This document shows, one piece after another, positions 36,314 to 48,855 of a stretch of 64,000 nucleotides of DNA. Made by a program: the position numbers and the translations under genes. The first letter of the stretch is position 1, and every line of letters starts with the position of its first letter. The DNA is from Bagarius yarrelli (lineage: Eukaryota > Chordata > Actinopteri > Siluriformes > Sisoridae): the NCBI GenBank assembly GCA_005784505.1, contig VCAZ01000021.1:1420808-1484807 (forward strand), written 5' to 3'. The notes under the pieces were generated by a model. It ran no database searches, was not told the DNA's origin, and was given only the letters and a program-made list of their open reading frames with translations.

Positions 36314-36616
36314 TCGATCCAGACTGGTCATCCTCTGACCTCTCTCTCACAACAAACAATGCATTTCCCTCCACAAAACTGATGCTCACTGCATGTTTTT
36401 CCTTTCACCTGTCAGTTCCAGATACTGTTAGCCAAGAAAAACGGGAAAAAAGTATTTTAATATAATAATAAAAATTCCCAAACCACCAATAATTCGTTTA
36501 AAAAAAAACCCAAAACGCTATAAAAGTTAAAACACTCGGTACTCCGAACAATAAAATGTTTAAACAATCTGTTTCCCTCTATTTTAATTTGAGCAGCAGG
36601 GCTATAGCACATATTA

Positions 36617-36630
36617 CCAGCAGGTGGCAG
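36617..36630 (+). promoter_or_regulatory. CTCF-like binding site
   Basis: CCAGCAGGTGGCAG matches the vertebrate CTCF core CCASYAGRKGGCRS at every position. It lies between FASTK and the repeat-rich gap before PUF60. Binding cannot be judged from sequence alone. Confidence 0.55.
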
Positions 36631-38290
36631 TAACAAGTCTCTAGCGGCATCTGTATTTCGCCACTTCGAAATGCAGTCAATTTATCCGCCACAGTTATTT
36701 CTGGTTCGCGCATAAAATATCTTTAAGATCGGTTTTATCTATTTAAAATGCAACATCAGAACGTCCTGAAACGTGTTAGTTTTAGTAGAAGGGAAACTCC
36801 ACCTGGTGTTCATTTCATATAATTTGGAGGGCTTTTATTTTAGAATTCAACATTAAACTCTCTCACTTAGAGAAGATATACTCTCCATTTGAGGTGAAAC
36901 TGATCTGTAGAACCTATGATTTTCCTTTTTTATATATATATATTTTTGAATGTATAGAGAACCCTGCCTATGCAAGAGCTTTATGGGCTTTTAATTAAAA
37001 ATGGAACCAGTCAGTCCTGACACTCTGTAATTAATACTGCGAGATTGTTTTTCGGTAGATGTGGTTAAAGTTCATTAATGTCTGTAAAATCACCTTCAGC
37101 ACAGGGTTTGTTTCTAGATCAGGTCTCTGACGGCCCTACCGTAATAGCCAGTGTATGCGCGAACCAGGAATAACCGTGGCGGCTAAAATGACATTGTATT
37201 TTGAAGTGCCGGCTAGTTAATAGCCAAAAGTCACATCTAAAGCTTACAGGAATTAAATAAACGCATAATTTACCTTTTAAAAAATCTGAAGGCGGCACGT
37301 GCAAACATTTAACCTCCTTAAAACTGTGCCCTTCCATTCGTCTGTGCATTTGCATTTCAGTAGTTTATTTGACGTTCTGCGCCGAGGTTCCAAACAAAAT
37401 GTATCAAAATAACAACATTATCCAGTGAACTACGGTACCGGTGGGTGAGCCGTCCTTCCGTAACCACGTGACCAAGGACATCTGACGCTTCATTTTCGCC
37501 CACAAGCACGTGAATGCTTCGTAACCTGATTCAGAAATAGCGCGAACTGCTTGCGCATATTTCTATGCACTTCGGTAATCGACAGTGAAGCATTTTTCAT
37601 AATAAGCTAATAATCAAAAATTTAATTAAAATTATAAGTAGTATTTACATATTTATTACATATTTAATTCTTATTTAATGTATAATAAAGTATGTTAATT
37701 AATAGGCCTACAAAATGTACTGTATATAAAAAAGTTAACAATACATTAATATACATTAATGTATGTGACCTTCTGTGGTTTAAGTGACTTATTTGTTTTG
37801 TTTTTATAATAACAATACATGCTTAATGTTCAGCCTTCAAGAGCTAAATATGAGATTTACTGGAAGTGGACCGTTTAATAGCTACCGACATATACCAATT
37901 CAGATTTCAGTCATTTTTTCGTTTGTTAAATGCTGTCTTTACAATAATATATATGAAATAGTAAAAAGTTATGCATTAATTAAGTTTCAAATTCATTCTT
38001 GTATTACAAGGATCAGAAAACAGTTTGTACGAATGTTGTATCCGACCTATTCCATCTCATCAGCCATTAAAATAAATGGTGGAGGAGAATATTTTATGCA
38101 CAGCAGATCCTCTGCATTTTTGGGCTACCCCAAAAAATTGTTTATTCACATCTTTGTTGTCTTGCACTGCAATTTTTATGCAGTCCGGTGTAAAAGAATA
38201 TTTAAAAAGTAACAAGAAAAGTAGTAAATACAAAAATAAACAGACTTTGGCCTCGCAGGGTTGAACATCTTTTTTTTTATTGTCTAAAAA
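36631..38290. other. Gene-poor region with paired E-boxes
   Basis: Mostly AT-rich. Two CACGTG E-boxes (37,465-37,470 and 37,507-37,512) sit 42 bp apart in a short CpG-richer patch at about 37,380-37,570. No exon is seen next to it. The 142-residue plus frame at 37,784-38,212 shows no recognisable domain. Confidence 0.35.
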
Positions 38291-38295
38291 AAAAA

Positions 38296-40975
38296 AAATG
38301 TACACAAAGAGCTTTCACTACCCAGTACACAAGCGCTTTCACAACACAGTACACAAGCGCTTTCACTACCCAAAACACAAGCACTTTAACTACCCAGTAC
38401 ACAAGCGCTTTCACTACCAGTACAACTTTCAGCGCTTTAACTACACAGGCGCGGGGGCGCGCTTAACCTACACAGTACACAAGCTTTCTTTAACAATACA
38501 CACAGTACACAGTACACAGCGCTTTACTACTACACAGTTTAACTACAATCACAAGCGCTACACTTCACTACCCAGTACACAAGCGCTTTAACTACACAGT
38601 ACACAAGCACTTTCACTACCCAGTACACAAGCGCTTTAACTACACAGTACACAAGCACTTTCACTACCCAGTACACAAGCTTTCATACCAGCACAAGAGC
38701 TTTCACTACCCACAAGCGCTACACAAGCGCTTTACACAGTAGCACAAGAGCTTTCACTACCCAGTACACAAGAGCTTTCACTACACAGTGCACAAGCGCT
38801 TACACTACCCAGTACACAAGAGCTTTAACTACACAGTACACACGCTTACACACAGTAACAAAGCGCTTTACAACAGTACACAAGCTTTCACTACTACACA
38901 AGCAGTTACACTACACCAGTACACAAGCGCTTTCACTTACCACAGTACAACAAGTACGCTTTACTAACAGCACAAGCTTTACACTACACAAGCGCTTTAC
39001 ACACTACACAGTACACAAGCTTTCACTACCCAGTTTCACTACCAGTACACAGAGCTTTAACCCATACACACGCTTAGTACACAAGAGCTTTCACTACACA
39101 GACACAATTTACACAAGTACACAACGCTTTCACACCCAGTACACAAGCACTACAGCGCTACAACAAGAGCTTTCACTACCCAGTACACAAACACAGCGCT
39201 TTCACTAACCCAGTACAAGCGCTTTCAACTACACAGTTACACAAGAGCTTTACTTACACAAGGCTTTCTACTACACAAGCGCTTTCACTACACACGTAGC
39301 TTTAACTACACAGTACACAAGCGCTTTCACTACTACACAGCGCTACTAACACAAGCTGCTTGTACTCACTAACACAGTTACTACCCACAGTACACACAGT
39401 ACACAAGCTTTCTACCCAGTACACAAGCAGTACACAGAGCTTTAGCTACACAGTACACAAGCGCTAACTACACAGTTTCACACAAGCAAGCTTTCACACA
39501 GTACACAGTACACAAGCTTTAACTACCACAAGAGCACAAGAGCACAAGAGCTTTCAACTACACACAAGTTACACACAGCGCTTACACTACCACAGTACAC
39601 AAGAGAGCTTTCACTACCCAGTACGCAAGCGCTTTCACTACCCAGTACGCAAGTGCGTACTTTAACTACACAGTACACAGTACTACAACAACAGCTTTCA
39701 CACAGTACACAAGCGCTTTAACTACACAGTACACAAGCGCTTTAACTTTCACACACTTTAACACAGTACACAAGCTTTCTACACAGTACACACTACTACA
39801 CAAAAGCTACACCCAGTACACAAGTACAACAACGCTTTACACAGTACACAGTTCACCCAGTACACAAGTTTACTACAGTACAACAAGCTCTTTACGCTTT
39901 TACTACACAGTACACAAGAGGCTTTAACTACACAGTACACAAGCGCTTTCACTACACAAAGAGCTTACACACACAGTCCACACAGCGCTTTACACTACCC
40001 AGTACACAAGCGCTTTAACTACACAGTACACAAGAGCGCTTTCAACTACAACAGTACACAAGCGCTTTACTACACAGTACACAAGCGCTTTCACTACCCA
40101 GTACACAAGAGCTTTAACTACACAGTACACAAGCAACTACCACAGAGCTTTCACACGTACACAAGGCTTTCACAAAGTACACAAGCTTTACAATACACAG
40201 CGCTACACAAGCGCTTTACTACTACACAGTACACAAGCTACAACGCTACCACAGTTTAACTACACAGTAAACAAGAGCTTTCACTACACAGCGCTTTACA
40301 CAGTACACAAGCGCTTTCACTACTACAAGAGCTACACAAGAGCTTTAACTACACAGAGCTTTAACTACAACACAGAGCTTTAACTACCCACAGAGCTAAC
40401 TACAAGCACAAGCTTTAACTACACAGTACACAAGCGCTACTGCCCAGTTACACAGCAACCTTTCACTACCACAGTACACAATTGAGCTTTCACTACCAAG
40501 CGCTGTACACAAGCGCTTACACTACACAGTTACGCAAGAGCTTTCACGCCATGCGCAGTTTCAACTACCCAGTACACAAGAGCTTTCACTACACCCAGTA
40601 CACAAGCTTTCACTACCCCGCTTTAACTACCACCCAGTAAGCAACACAGCGCTTTCACTACACAGTACACAAGCGCTTTAACTACACAGTACACAAGCGC
40701 TTTCACTACACCAGTACAACAAGAGCTTTAACACTACACAGTTTACTACCAAGAGCTTTTCACTACCCGTACACAAGAGCTTTCACCCAGTACACAGAGC
40801 TACTACACAGTACACATACACAAGTACACAAGCGCTTTCACTGCTTTCACTACCCAGTACACAAGAGCTTAAGCACAAGAGCTACACACCAAGAGTTACA
40901 CAGTCTTGCCTAGTCTGCACAAGCTTACATACTAGAGGCCCCATGTGGTGCAAGTACACAAGGGTTTAACTACAC
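38296..40975. repeat. Degenerate 24-bp tandem array (minisatellite/satellite)
   Basis: About 2.7 kb built from variants of a 24-bp unit, CAGTACACAAGCGCTTT plus CACTACC. The commonest alternatives are AACTACA for the end and AGAGCT or AGCACT for AGCGCT. Intact units contain the 8-bp palindrome AAGCGCTT. The left end (38,300-38,420) and some inner stretches keep the 24-bp register; elsewhere units are shortened by 1-12 bp, with many small deletions. The plus strand is strongly A- and C-rich. Because 24 is a multiple of three, the left end reads as an octapeptide repeat (FHYPVHKR), but the frame is lost after a few units. Confidence 0.95.
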
Positions 40976-42300
40976 CTGACTATAGTACCGTACAATTTAA
41001 CTTTTTATTATTTAAATACACAGTTAATTTAGCACAAGTGAAAAGAACTAAAGGAAAACACAGAAAAAGGAAACACGTGATTTGAATCAGATTTTCCAAA
41101 CTGCTAGTCAATTCATGTCAGTCATAATTTTATTTTCGTGCTAAAACAGAATAGCTGCAAAATGTCTTATAGTGAGCAGAAAAACTGAAAAATTAGGATT
41201 AAAAAAAAACAATGTGACCAAGATATACTAAAAATTGACTGGATACATTTAAGGGCTAATAATTCTATAGAAGCATTTGCAGCAGCTAGCTCATTAGGTC
41301 ATCTGTAATATTTCCGGATATTTAGGGGATTTATTTCACAATGGCACGCATATTACACAGGTCACTGCTGCAATTTACACTATATAAAGGTTTGCGCCCA
41401 ACGTATAGCAAGTGTTGTTATGAAGTTAAAAGCACACAGTTGTCTATCGTTTCTGTCCCAGAACCCAAATGACGCTGTAAGTGGTTCTTCCACGAAGTGT
41501 GCAATTTTGGAAGAGCACACTTCAGTGATAAGTGTGCAAGGGAGTGCGCTGACCCAGGGCAGAACTAGGGTGGTTTAAGGCGCGTCACCCATCTTCGTCA
41601 AATGTCATTGCTACGTAATCGTCAGTGACAACCACTCAGACAAAAATAAGCGGTGCCAGTAGTAGCGCTCATATGCAGTATTGCTGACAAAATTTATAAT
41701 TACACAAAATACATTTTTACTTACACTTCAGCTTCCTGCTTCTGAAAAACTAAATAGTGAAAAAAAATGAGGCCAGGAATGTTTATCTTCTGCATCATCA
41801 TCACAGAGTCTGTTGTTATCCTCCGCAAGACATTGATATATTATTGGATGTATCGTCTCTGAACGTTAAATTGTTGTGAAGTGGCACCTAGATTTTTCCT
41901 GGATCTCCTGGATTTCTTCACTCTGTTTGCCCTTTACTTTGGGAATGGTATTCAGAACAAATGCTGACAGTCACACCTGACAGGGTACAAAAGGGTAAGG
42001 AGTTGGCGTAGAAGAAGCAGGATTTTGATTAAGAGCTCTCCGTAGTGCTACAACTTCAGAGGGTTGTAGCACTACGGCGCTCCCAGGTCTGTTTGATTCA
42101 TGGTGGGTCTGGTCTTCTGTAACAGGAAGTAGACTCAGGACAAAGATGTTTTTAAAACCAAACAGACCAGTTTATTTACAGAAATGGATAACATAACTTA
42201 AACATAGGATTTCAGAGAACCTAGAGTCTTTGTGAGTCAGTGTGAGTGAGGAACTTAAACTTAAAAATTACCCAGAATACAGTCTTAAATTCTGGATCTC
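40976..42300. other. Gene-poor region right of the tandem array
   Basis: No coding exon is recognised. A strong hairpin at 42,040-42,077 is reported as a finding. The remainder is unclassified. Confidence 0.35.
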
Positions 42301-45300
42301 ATTAGATTAAATTAGATTAGATTAGATTCAACTTTATTGTCAAGGTACATGTACAGAGCCAATGAAATGCAGTTAGCATCTAACCAGAAGTGCATAAGTG
42401 GGTATATTTACAATAAATATCAGTGTAATAAATAGGGTATGGGGTTGATAATTACAGAGGTGGGGGTAATAATGTACAGAGGTATATGGATAGAACAGAG
42501 ATGTAACAATAGATAGTTATAGATTGTGCAAAGATGCATAATGATAAAGTAGTGCAAAGTACAGAAGTGGCAGTGCAGTAGTAATAATTAATACTGTATA
42601 TCAGCTGTATATTCAGTGCAGAAACAGCCACGGGAAAGAAGCTGTTTTTCAGTCTGTTTGTGTGGGCTCTGAGGCATCGGTAGCGTCTGCCTGATGGAAG
42701 AAGAGTTAACAGTCTGTGGTTGGGGTGAGATGGATCTTTGATTATGCCTCTCGCCCTTTGCAGACAGCGTTTTTTTGTGTATGTTGTTCAGGGTGGGCAG
42801 CTGAGTGCAGATGATTCGTTGGGCGGTTTTCACCACCTTCTGAAGGGCTGTGCGGTCTGAAGCAGTGCAGCTGCTGTACCATACTGAGATGCAGTTTGTG
42901 AGGATGCTCTCGATGGTACTGCAGTAAAAGTTCTTCAGTATGTTGCTGAGATGGGACTTTTTAAGACTCCTCAGAAAATATAGGCGCTGTTGTGCCTTTT
43001 TGACCAGGAAAGAAGAGTTCAGAGACCAGGTGAGATCCTCAGAGATTCCAGCATTCCTAGGAACTTGAAGCTAAGTACACACTCAACAGCCGCTCCGCTG
43101 ATGTGTATTGGAGGATGAGTATGATTGCTAGCTCGTCTGAAATCCACAATGACCTCCTTTGTCTTCTTAGTGTTGAGTTCCAGGTTATTGTCCTCACACC
43201 AGGCTGCCAGGTGCTGGATTTCCTCCCTGTAGGCCATCTCATCAACTTGACAATGCTGTTTGACGCATAGACAGGCACGCAATCATAGGTGAAAAGGGAG
43301 TATAGGAGAGGGGACAAAACACAACCCTGTGGAACCCCGGTGCTGATGGTGAGATTGGAGGAGGTGATGTTATTCAATCGAACAGACTGTGATCTGTTCG
43401 TAAGGAAGTCCAGGGTCCAATTGCAAAGGCGTGTGCTGATGCCGAGCTGTTTCAGCTTCAAGGTTAGCTTAGAAGGGCTAACTGTATTAAAAGCTGAACT
43501 AAAATCGACAAACAGCATCCTGGCATAAGTGTCGGGGTTGTCCAAATGAGTCAGGGTAGAATGTAGTACTGTGAAAATGGCATCTTCAGTTGACCTATTT
43601 GGGCGATAGGCAAATTGGTGAGGGTCCAGGTTGGGTGACAGACAGGCCTTAAGGTGGCTGAGGACCAGTCTTTCAAAGCACTTTGTGATAAATGGGATGA
43701 GTGCGACTGGACGAAAGTCACCCAGTTCTTTTGCAGCAGAGTGCTTCGACACTGGTACAATGGTAGCAGACTTAAAGCAGGTGGGGACGATTTCCTGGGC
43801 CAAGGACAGATTGAAGATGTCGTGAAGGCCTCAGCCAACTGCTGCGTGCATGCTCTGAGTATGCATCCAGGGATGCCATCAGCGCCAGCTGCCTTTCTAC
43901 CATTCACCCTTCCCAGGGTAGCACACAGTTCAGAGATGGAGAGCGAGAGTGGCTGCTCACCTGGTGACTCTGTTTTGAGCATAGGCTCTATATTCCCTTC
44001 TTCAAAGCGAGCATAGAAGTGGTTAAGGTCGTCGGGGAGTGAGGCAGAGCTGGTTGGAGGTGTTCTGTTGGGTGGTTTGCGGTCAGTAATAGCCTGTATT
44101 CCCTGCCACATGCGTCGTGGGTCAGCAGAGATGAAGTGCTCCTCGATCTGCTGTTTGTATTCGTGTTTGGCTTTGAAGATTCCCCTCCTCAGATCGGCTC
44201 TGGCGACGTTGTAGGCCTCCCGGTCTCCAGACCTGAAGGCGGTGTTGTGTGCTTTGAGCAGGAGACGGACCTCATGGTTCATCCAGGGCTTTGATTGGGG
44301 AACACTTTGATGTTCTTATTTGTAGTCACCAAATCCACACACTTATTGATGTAATCAAGGACAGCAGTGGTGTAAGTGTTGATATTGGTGACTGTATCTG
44401 TAATGGCCTGTGCAGAAAATTCACTCCAGTCTGTATGTGTGAACTGCTGTTGGAGAGCAGCGTCAGCCCCATCCATCCAAACTTTAACAGTCCTGATTGT
44501 GGGTTTCACACTTTTAATGACTGGACAGTACTTGGGGAACAGGAACAATGAAAGATGGTCTGATTGTCCAAGGTGGGGGAAAGGTGTGACTCTGTAAACA
44601 TCGGCCACACTTGTGTATACATGATCTAGAGTTTTTTGTCCCCTAGTGAAACAGGAGACGTTTTGTTTGAATTTCGGCAGAACACATCTTAAATTGCAGT
44701 GATTGAAATCCCCAGCGACGACAAAGGCTCCATCAGGATGCACTGTCTGCAGCTTGTTGATAGCAGAGCTTAGTTCTTCCATAGCTGTGCTAGCCATTGC
44801 ATCCGGGGGACACACACTGCTATCACCACAAGACATGTGAACTCACGTGGTAAATAAAAGGGTCTGCATTTAATGATCAGGTATTCAAGATCAGCAGAGC
44901 AGTGAGAAGAAACAGTGACAGAGACAGTGCACCATGTTTTGTTTACATAAATGCATAAGCCCCCTCCTCTGTTCTTACCTGTGCACACTGCTTCTCTATC
45001 CGCCCTGAAAAAAAGTGCGTTCCAGCACGCTATTTGGGATGCCGGTGTTAAGCCAAGTTTCCGTAAAGACCATAATATTGCAGTCCGTTATCAATCTCTG
45101 TGTGAGGGTCCAGATCCTGAGTTTATCCAGTTTATTCGTCAGGGACCGAACATTGGTGAGGAAAATACTAGGAAACGCTGTCCGATGTGGGTTTAGTTTC
45201 AGTGTAACCCGGATTCCTCCGCGTTTTCCTCGTTTCTGTTTACGGTCTCTGCGTCTGCGCAGGCGCCAGACAGTTCCGCTCGGGATAAAAGGCTCGCTGT
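42301..45300 (-). mobile_element. L2/CR1-like LINE, near full-length but dead
   Basis: Minus-strand non-LTR retrotransposon. An apurinic endonuclease fragment (44,988-44,279) carries VVAGDFNHCNLR and the SDH motif in LGQSDHLSLF. It is followed by a reverse transcriptase (44,282-43,019) with RRMWQGIQAITDRKPP, VNGRKAAGADGIPG, FVDFSSAFNTVSPSKL and GVPQGCVLSPLLYSLFT. The pieces lie in several frames, so there are at least three frameshifts. The FADD catalytic box is missing: the sequence passes from SNSIVKL directly to DEMAYREE. A 3' UTR leads to a tail of ATTAGATTAGATTAG (plus strand, 42,301-42,328), a short tandem repeat in place of poly-A, typical of the L2/CR1 group. The 5' end is approximate. 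Confidence 0.85.
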
Positions 45301-46640
45301 GTTGTGGTTTCCTTACGAGCTTTGGTGGTATCTGGTCAGAGTTGAAAATAAAGTCAGGATATGTGAGTCTGGAGGTCCATCGAAGTCTAGAGAGACCTTA
45401 CAAAACGAAGTGATGTAGGAGTGAGTATTTCCTCTATAACTTTAGAAGGTGAACCCTGTTAAATAAGATTAGCGGGAGTAAATGGGGAAATGAGAAACAG
45501 GTTGGCATGATTAGTACTCGGAAGACCAGGGTGAGCGGGGACACGTGATTAAGCCTTAAATATAAAGAAAACAGGTACACAAAATGTACATTTCTTTTTA
45601 AATTTCAAACACCATATTAGGAAATGTGTATGTGGGGGTGTAAAAAAATTAGAAATGCAGGACTGTAAATAGCCAATGGCGATGTGTCATTACCGCTAGC
45701 TAAAATATTGAAAATGTTAATGTTAAAATGAACTGTTAAATAAGGCATGAACCAGTGAATTTGTGTTCAATGTGGGTTTATTATCAGTAATTCATACCAG
45801 ACAAAGACCATAATGAAACTGTTGTCCACTAGAGATAGTCAATGGGAAAACAACAAAAGGCATGATTTACATTGCATGCAGCTGAACAGAAATAAGACTG
45901 AATGATAATAATCCAACCACATAGGCCCCAAAAATATATATATAGCAATACTGCTTTGCTAACAACAAACGTTTGTTTTCCAAAAGTTTACAGACCTACA
46001 TACACGTTTGTAACTCGCATACATGCATGAATAAATCAAAGTTTTAATTTTCAGACAAATGACAATAGGACTAATAGTGGAACTAAATGATTTTATTCTG
46101 TCATTAATTTGCAATATATATTTAAATTATTTTTAACATGGTACGTAGCCTTCTTTTTTTGGTGGGTGCCCCAGCACAACTTTTTGACTGGCCATCACTG
46201 CCCAGATACAATCTTACGTCAATTCTGTATAATATATAAAAACTCATTAATACTTTTATTGTGGTTGACAAGGTCAGACCTGGTCCATTCTGCATTCCTG
46301 TTTAGTGGGCTGTCAGGCTCTGTACGTGATGAAGCTGGCTAAGAAGGATCCATGTTGCAGAATCATGTTTATTAAAATACACAATCCGAATGGGCAAAAA
46401 TGTAATCAGAGCACGCCAGGTTTGGTATACAATAGTGAGCAAACAAGACCGAAATGTGACAAGGGAGGGGTTGGTAACATATTTATCTAATTAGTTGTCA
46501 AGTCAGTGCCCGGAATGCAGACATTTAGGCATTTCTATGCAAAGATGTCTTCTGTAGGTTAGCTTACAAATCTGACACTCAGAAGTAAGATGCGGACGTG
46601 GCTCAAAACTCAGGAGAAGTCTCCCTTCTCTAGTCATTCT
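45301..46640. other. Region between LINE and gypsy remnant
   Basis: Unclassified AT-rich sequence. A GC-richer stretch at 46,290-46,470 may be leader or LTR-related sequence of the adjoining gypsy element, but I see no matching LTR pair. Confidence 0.3.
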
Positions 46641-48560
46641 CTGGTGGAGATTCTTACAGTACTCATCACTCTATAAATGTCTCCAGGTATTTTTCTAGGG
46701 CACCCTTGTGGTCTGGGTGGGTGAATAATTGCATTGCTGTTTCCATATCTGTGGGTAGGCCTTTAAGTCGAAGCAGATGACAGGCTTTGGAAAATTGGTC
46801 TGTGATGGTGAGAGCTATGATACCCCTGTGAGCATGAGAGGTTGGTGACGAAGTCAATGGAGATGTGTGACCACTGTAGTTGAGGTATTGGTAGTGGTTC
46901 CAGGAGGCCTTCTGGTAAATGCCTCAGGGTTTTGGACTAGACACATACGGTGCGAGCCACCATTAGACATTTCTTATCAGTTTCAGCATTTACAAGTGCA
47001 TCTAGTTCATGGCTCTCTCTTGACAGATTACTATAAATTGGAACCAGGTAAAAAATAGTGCCTGTCCTGTTTGTCTAGTATTTAGACCTTTTGCCCCTTA
47101 TTCAAGATTTTTGTAATTAGTAATTATTTAAAATTGATGTGTGGTTCCCCTTCAGCCAGTGCCTTCATTCTTCTGCCTTCTTTATTTCTAACAGTTCTTT
47201 GTCTTCCACATCATAGTTTTGTTCAGGGGTGGTGCATATAGGTGTTATTTAGGTGGGATTCTGTGTCAGTAACATTACCGCCTCAAACTGCATTTGGAGG
47301 CGTCTACAAAAGGTAATGTCATGGCATCTATAAAAAGTAATGTAAGGTTGAATGAAATAGAATGGGTGCCACTGTAAACTTAATTTTTAGTTTCTGGAAT
47401 GCCCTTTTAGCCGTTTTGGTCCATTGCAGTTTAATTGGCTTTTCTTTTGAGAATGGAGGTTTTAGGAGCCTCTGTATACTGTAATTCTAACCACATGTAG
47501 ACGATGGCAAATCTGAGAAATCGTTGCAGGTCCTTGACCGTGTTGGGTTGAGGCCATTTAGTAACTGCTTTTAACTTGCAGTCCATAATCACTCCCCATT
47601 GTCTAATGCTGTAATCAAATATAGTGGAGGGATGAATAAGTCCAGTAGAGAGTGCCTCCTTTATTAAACTGTCCATGGCTTGAGTCTTTAGTAGTGAAAG
47701 GGGTAAACCTTACTCCTGGGAGGTTGGAATGTTGGGTAACAGCTTGATGACACAATCCCATGATCGATGCAGTGGTAAATGTAATGCTTTGTTTGTTGTA
47801 CTACTCAGTCTTGCCCCCTTGTCCCTTGTATGTGAGTGAATAGGCAGGTTAACATGAGGTTGGTAAGCAGACAGTTAGCCTGACAGTGGGAAGGCCATTT
47901 TAAAATGTCCTTATGTGTCCATCAAATAAGAGGATAATGAGGGAGCAGCCATGGTTAACCAAGAATAATGTGATTCATAGGCAGGAAAATAACATAAAGC
48001 AAGGGCTGTTTCTCATGTAGTAACATATATTGCCCTTGCCAATAGGTTTGTTATCCACTGCCAAGATGCTGATGGTGGGGACACAAGGTATAGAGGTTAA
48101 ACTGGTCTATCAGTCATGGGAATGGTAAAACAATTTGACGTGAAGGGGAACAAATGGTGGCTTGCAGCGCTTTTGGGGCATGCAGTGCTGTAGTGATTGG
48201 CCCCTCCACAGTAATAGCAGAGTCGCTTCCTGCTGCCAGCAGCAGCGTTCCTCCTGCGTCACTATGGCGTGGCTGACCTGCATCAGTTCAGGTGCTATGT
48301 TGGTATTGGGGGCCAAAGGGCATAGGAACAGGCTTGAGCTTTCTCTGTTGGGGCAGGGACTGGTTTGCAGCTTATAGTCATTACACACTGCCATCCACAC
48401 AGACTCAGAGAAAGTCCCAGCGTCGTCACGGCATGTGTGTCTCACCCATAATCAAGTATTTAACCGCTCTCTGAATACAGATTTCAGTGCTACTTCATTG
48501 CAGCCACTTTGTGCAGTCTGGGTGCAGAATTTAATAGTATAATCCGCAACAGATTGATAG
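46640..48560 (-). pseudogene. Ty3/gypsy LTR retrotransposon remnant
   Basis: Minus-strand fragments in the order gag, reverse transcriptase, integrase. At about 48,240-48,165 the gag zinc knuckle reads CYYCGGANHYSTAC, a perfect C-x2-C-x4-H-x4-C, followed by PKSAAS. At 47,676-47,431 an RT/RNase H junction piece has LKAVTKWPQPNTVKDLQRFL, diagnostic of gypsy elements. At 46,857-46,666 an integrase piece has ITDQFSKACHLLRLKGLPT. The spacing is far too short for a full pol, so large deletions have occurred. Stops and frame changes are frequent. No paired LTRs are identified. Confidence 0.8.
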
Positions 48561-48660
48561 GGACCCAAACAGGATTTTATAGCGGGGTGGGGAAATTGCG
48601 TCTTGTGCTTACAGATGATGTTCTTGCTTTAGTATAGGAAACAAGTCACTTGCAAACAAT

Positions 48661-48855
48661 GGTGTGACAACCTAATAGACCTGATGTTGCAGACTATTCT
48701 GTGCAGTTATTCTAAAAACATTTATATATAGAAGCTTATAAAAGGGGACGCACACTTCACTCTGGACTCTTTGTGCAGAGTTTTAATAAAGCTGCTACTT
48801 TTGACTGATCAAATTTTTTAAGTGCCGATCTTCTATAGATTTTTCCACCACAGCG
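48661..48855 (+). mobile_element. LTR-like promoter module, uncertain
   Basis: A TATAAAAGGGG box at about 48,736 is followed by AATAAAG at about 48,784, the compact TATA-to-polyadenylation-signal layout of an LTR U3-R. The bounds TGTGACAACC and TTCCACCACA give TG...CA ends, but they are guesses. No duplicate copy is present in the window. Confidence 0.25.

Noticed and set aside
38296..40975. CRISPR array
   Set aside because: The units are contiguous tandem copies of about 24 bp without unique spacers, and the context is a vertebrate genome.
42588..45413. Host gene encoded on the plus strand opposite the LINE
   Set aside because: All plus-strand frames here are antisense to the endonuclease and reverse transcriptase frames.
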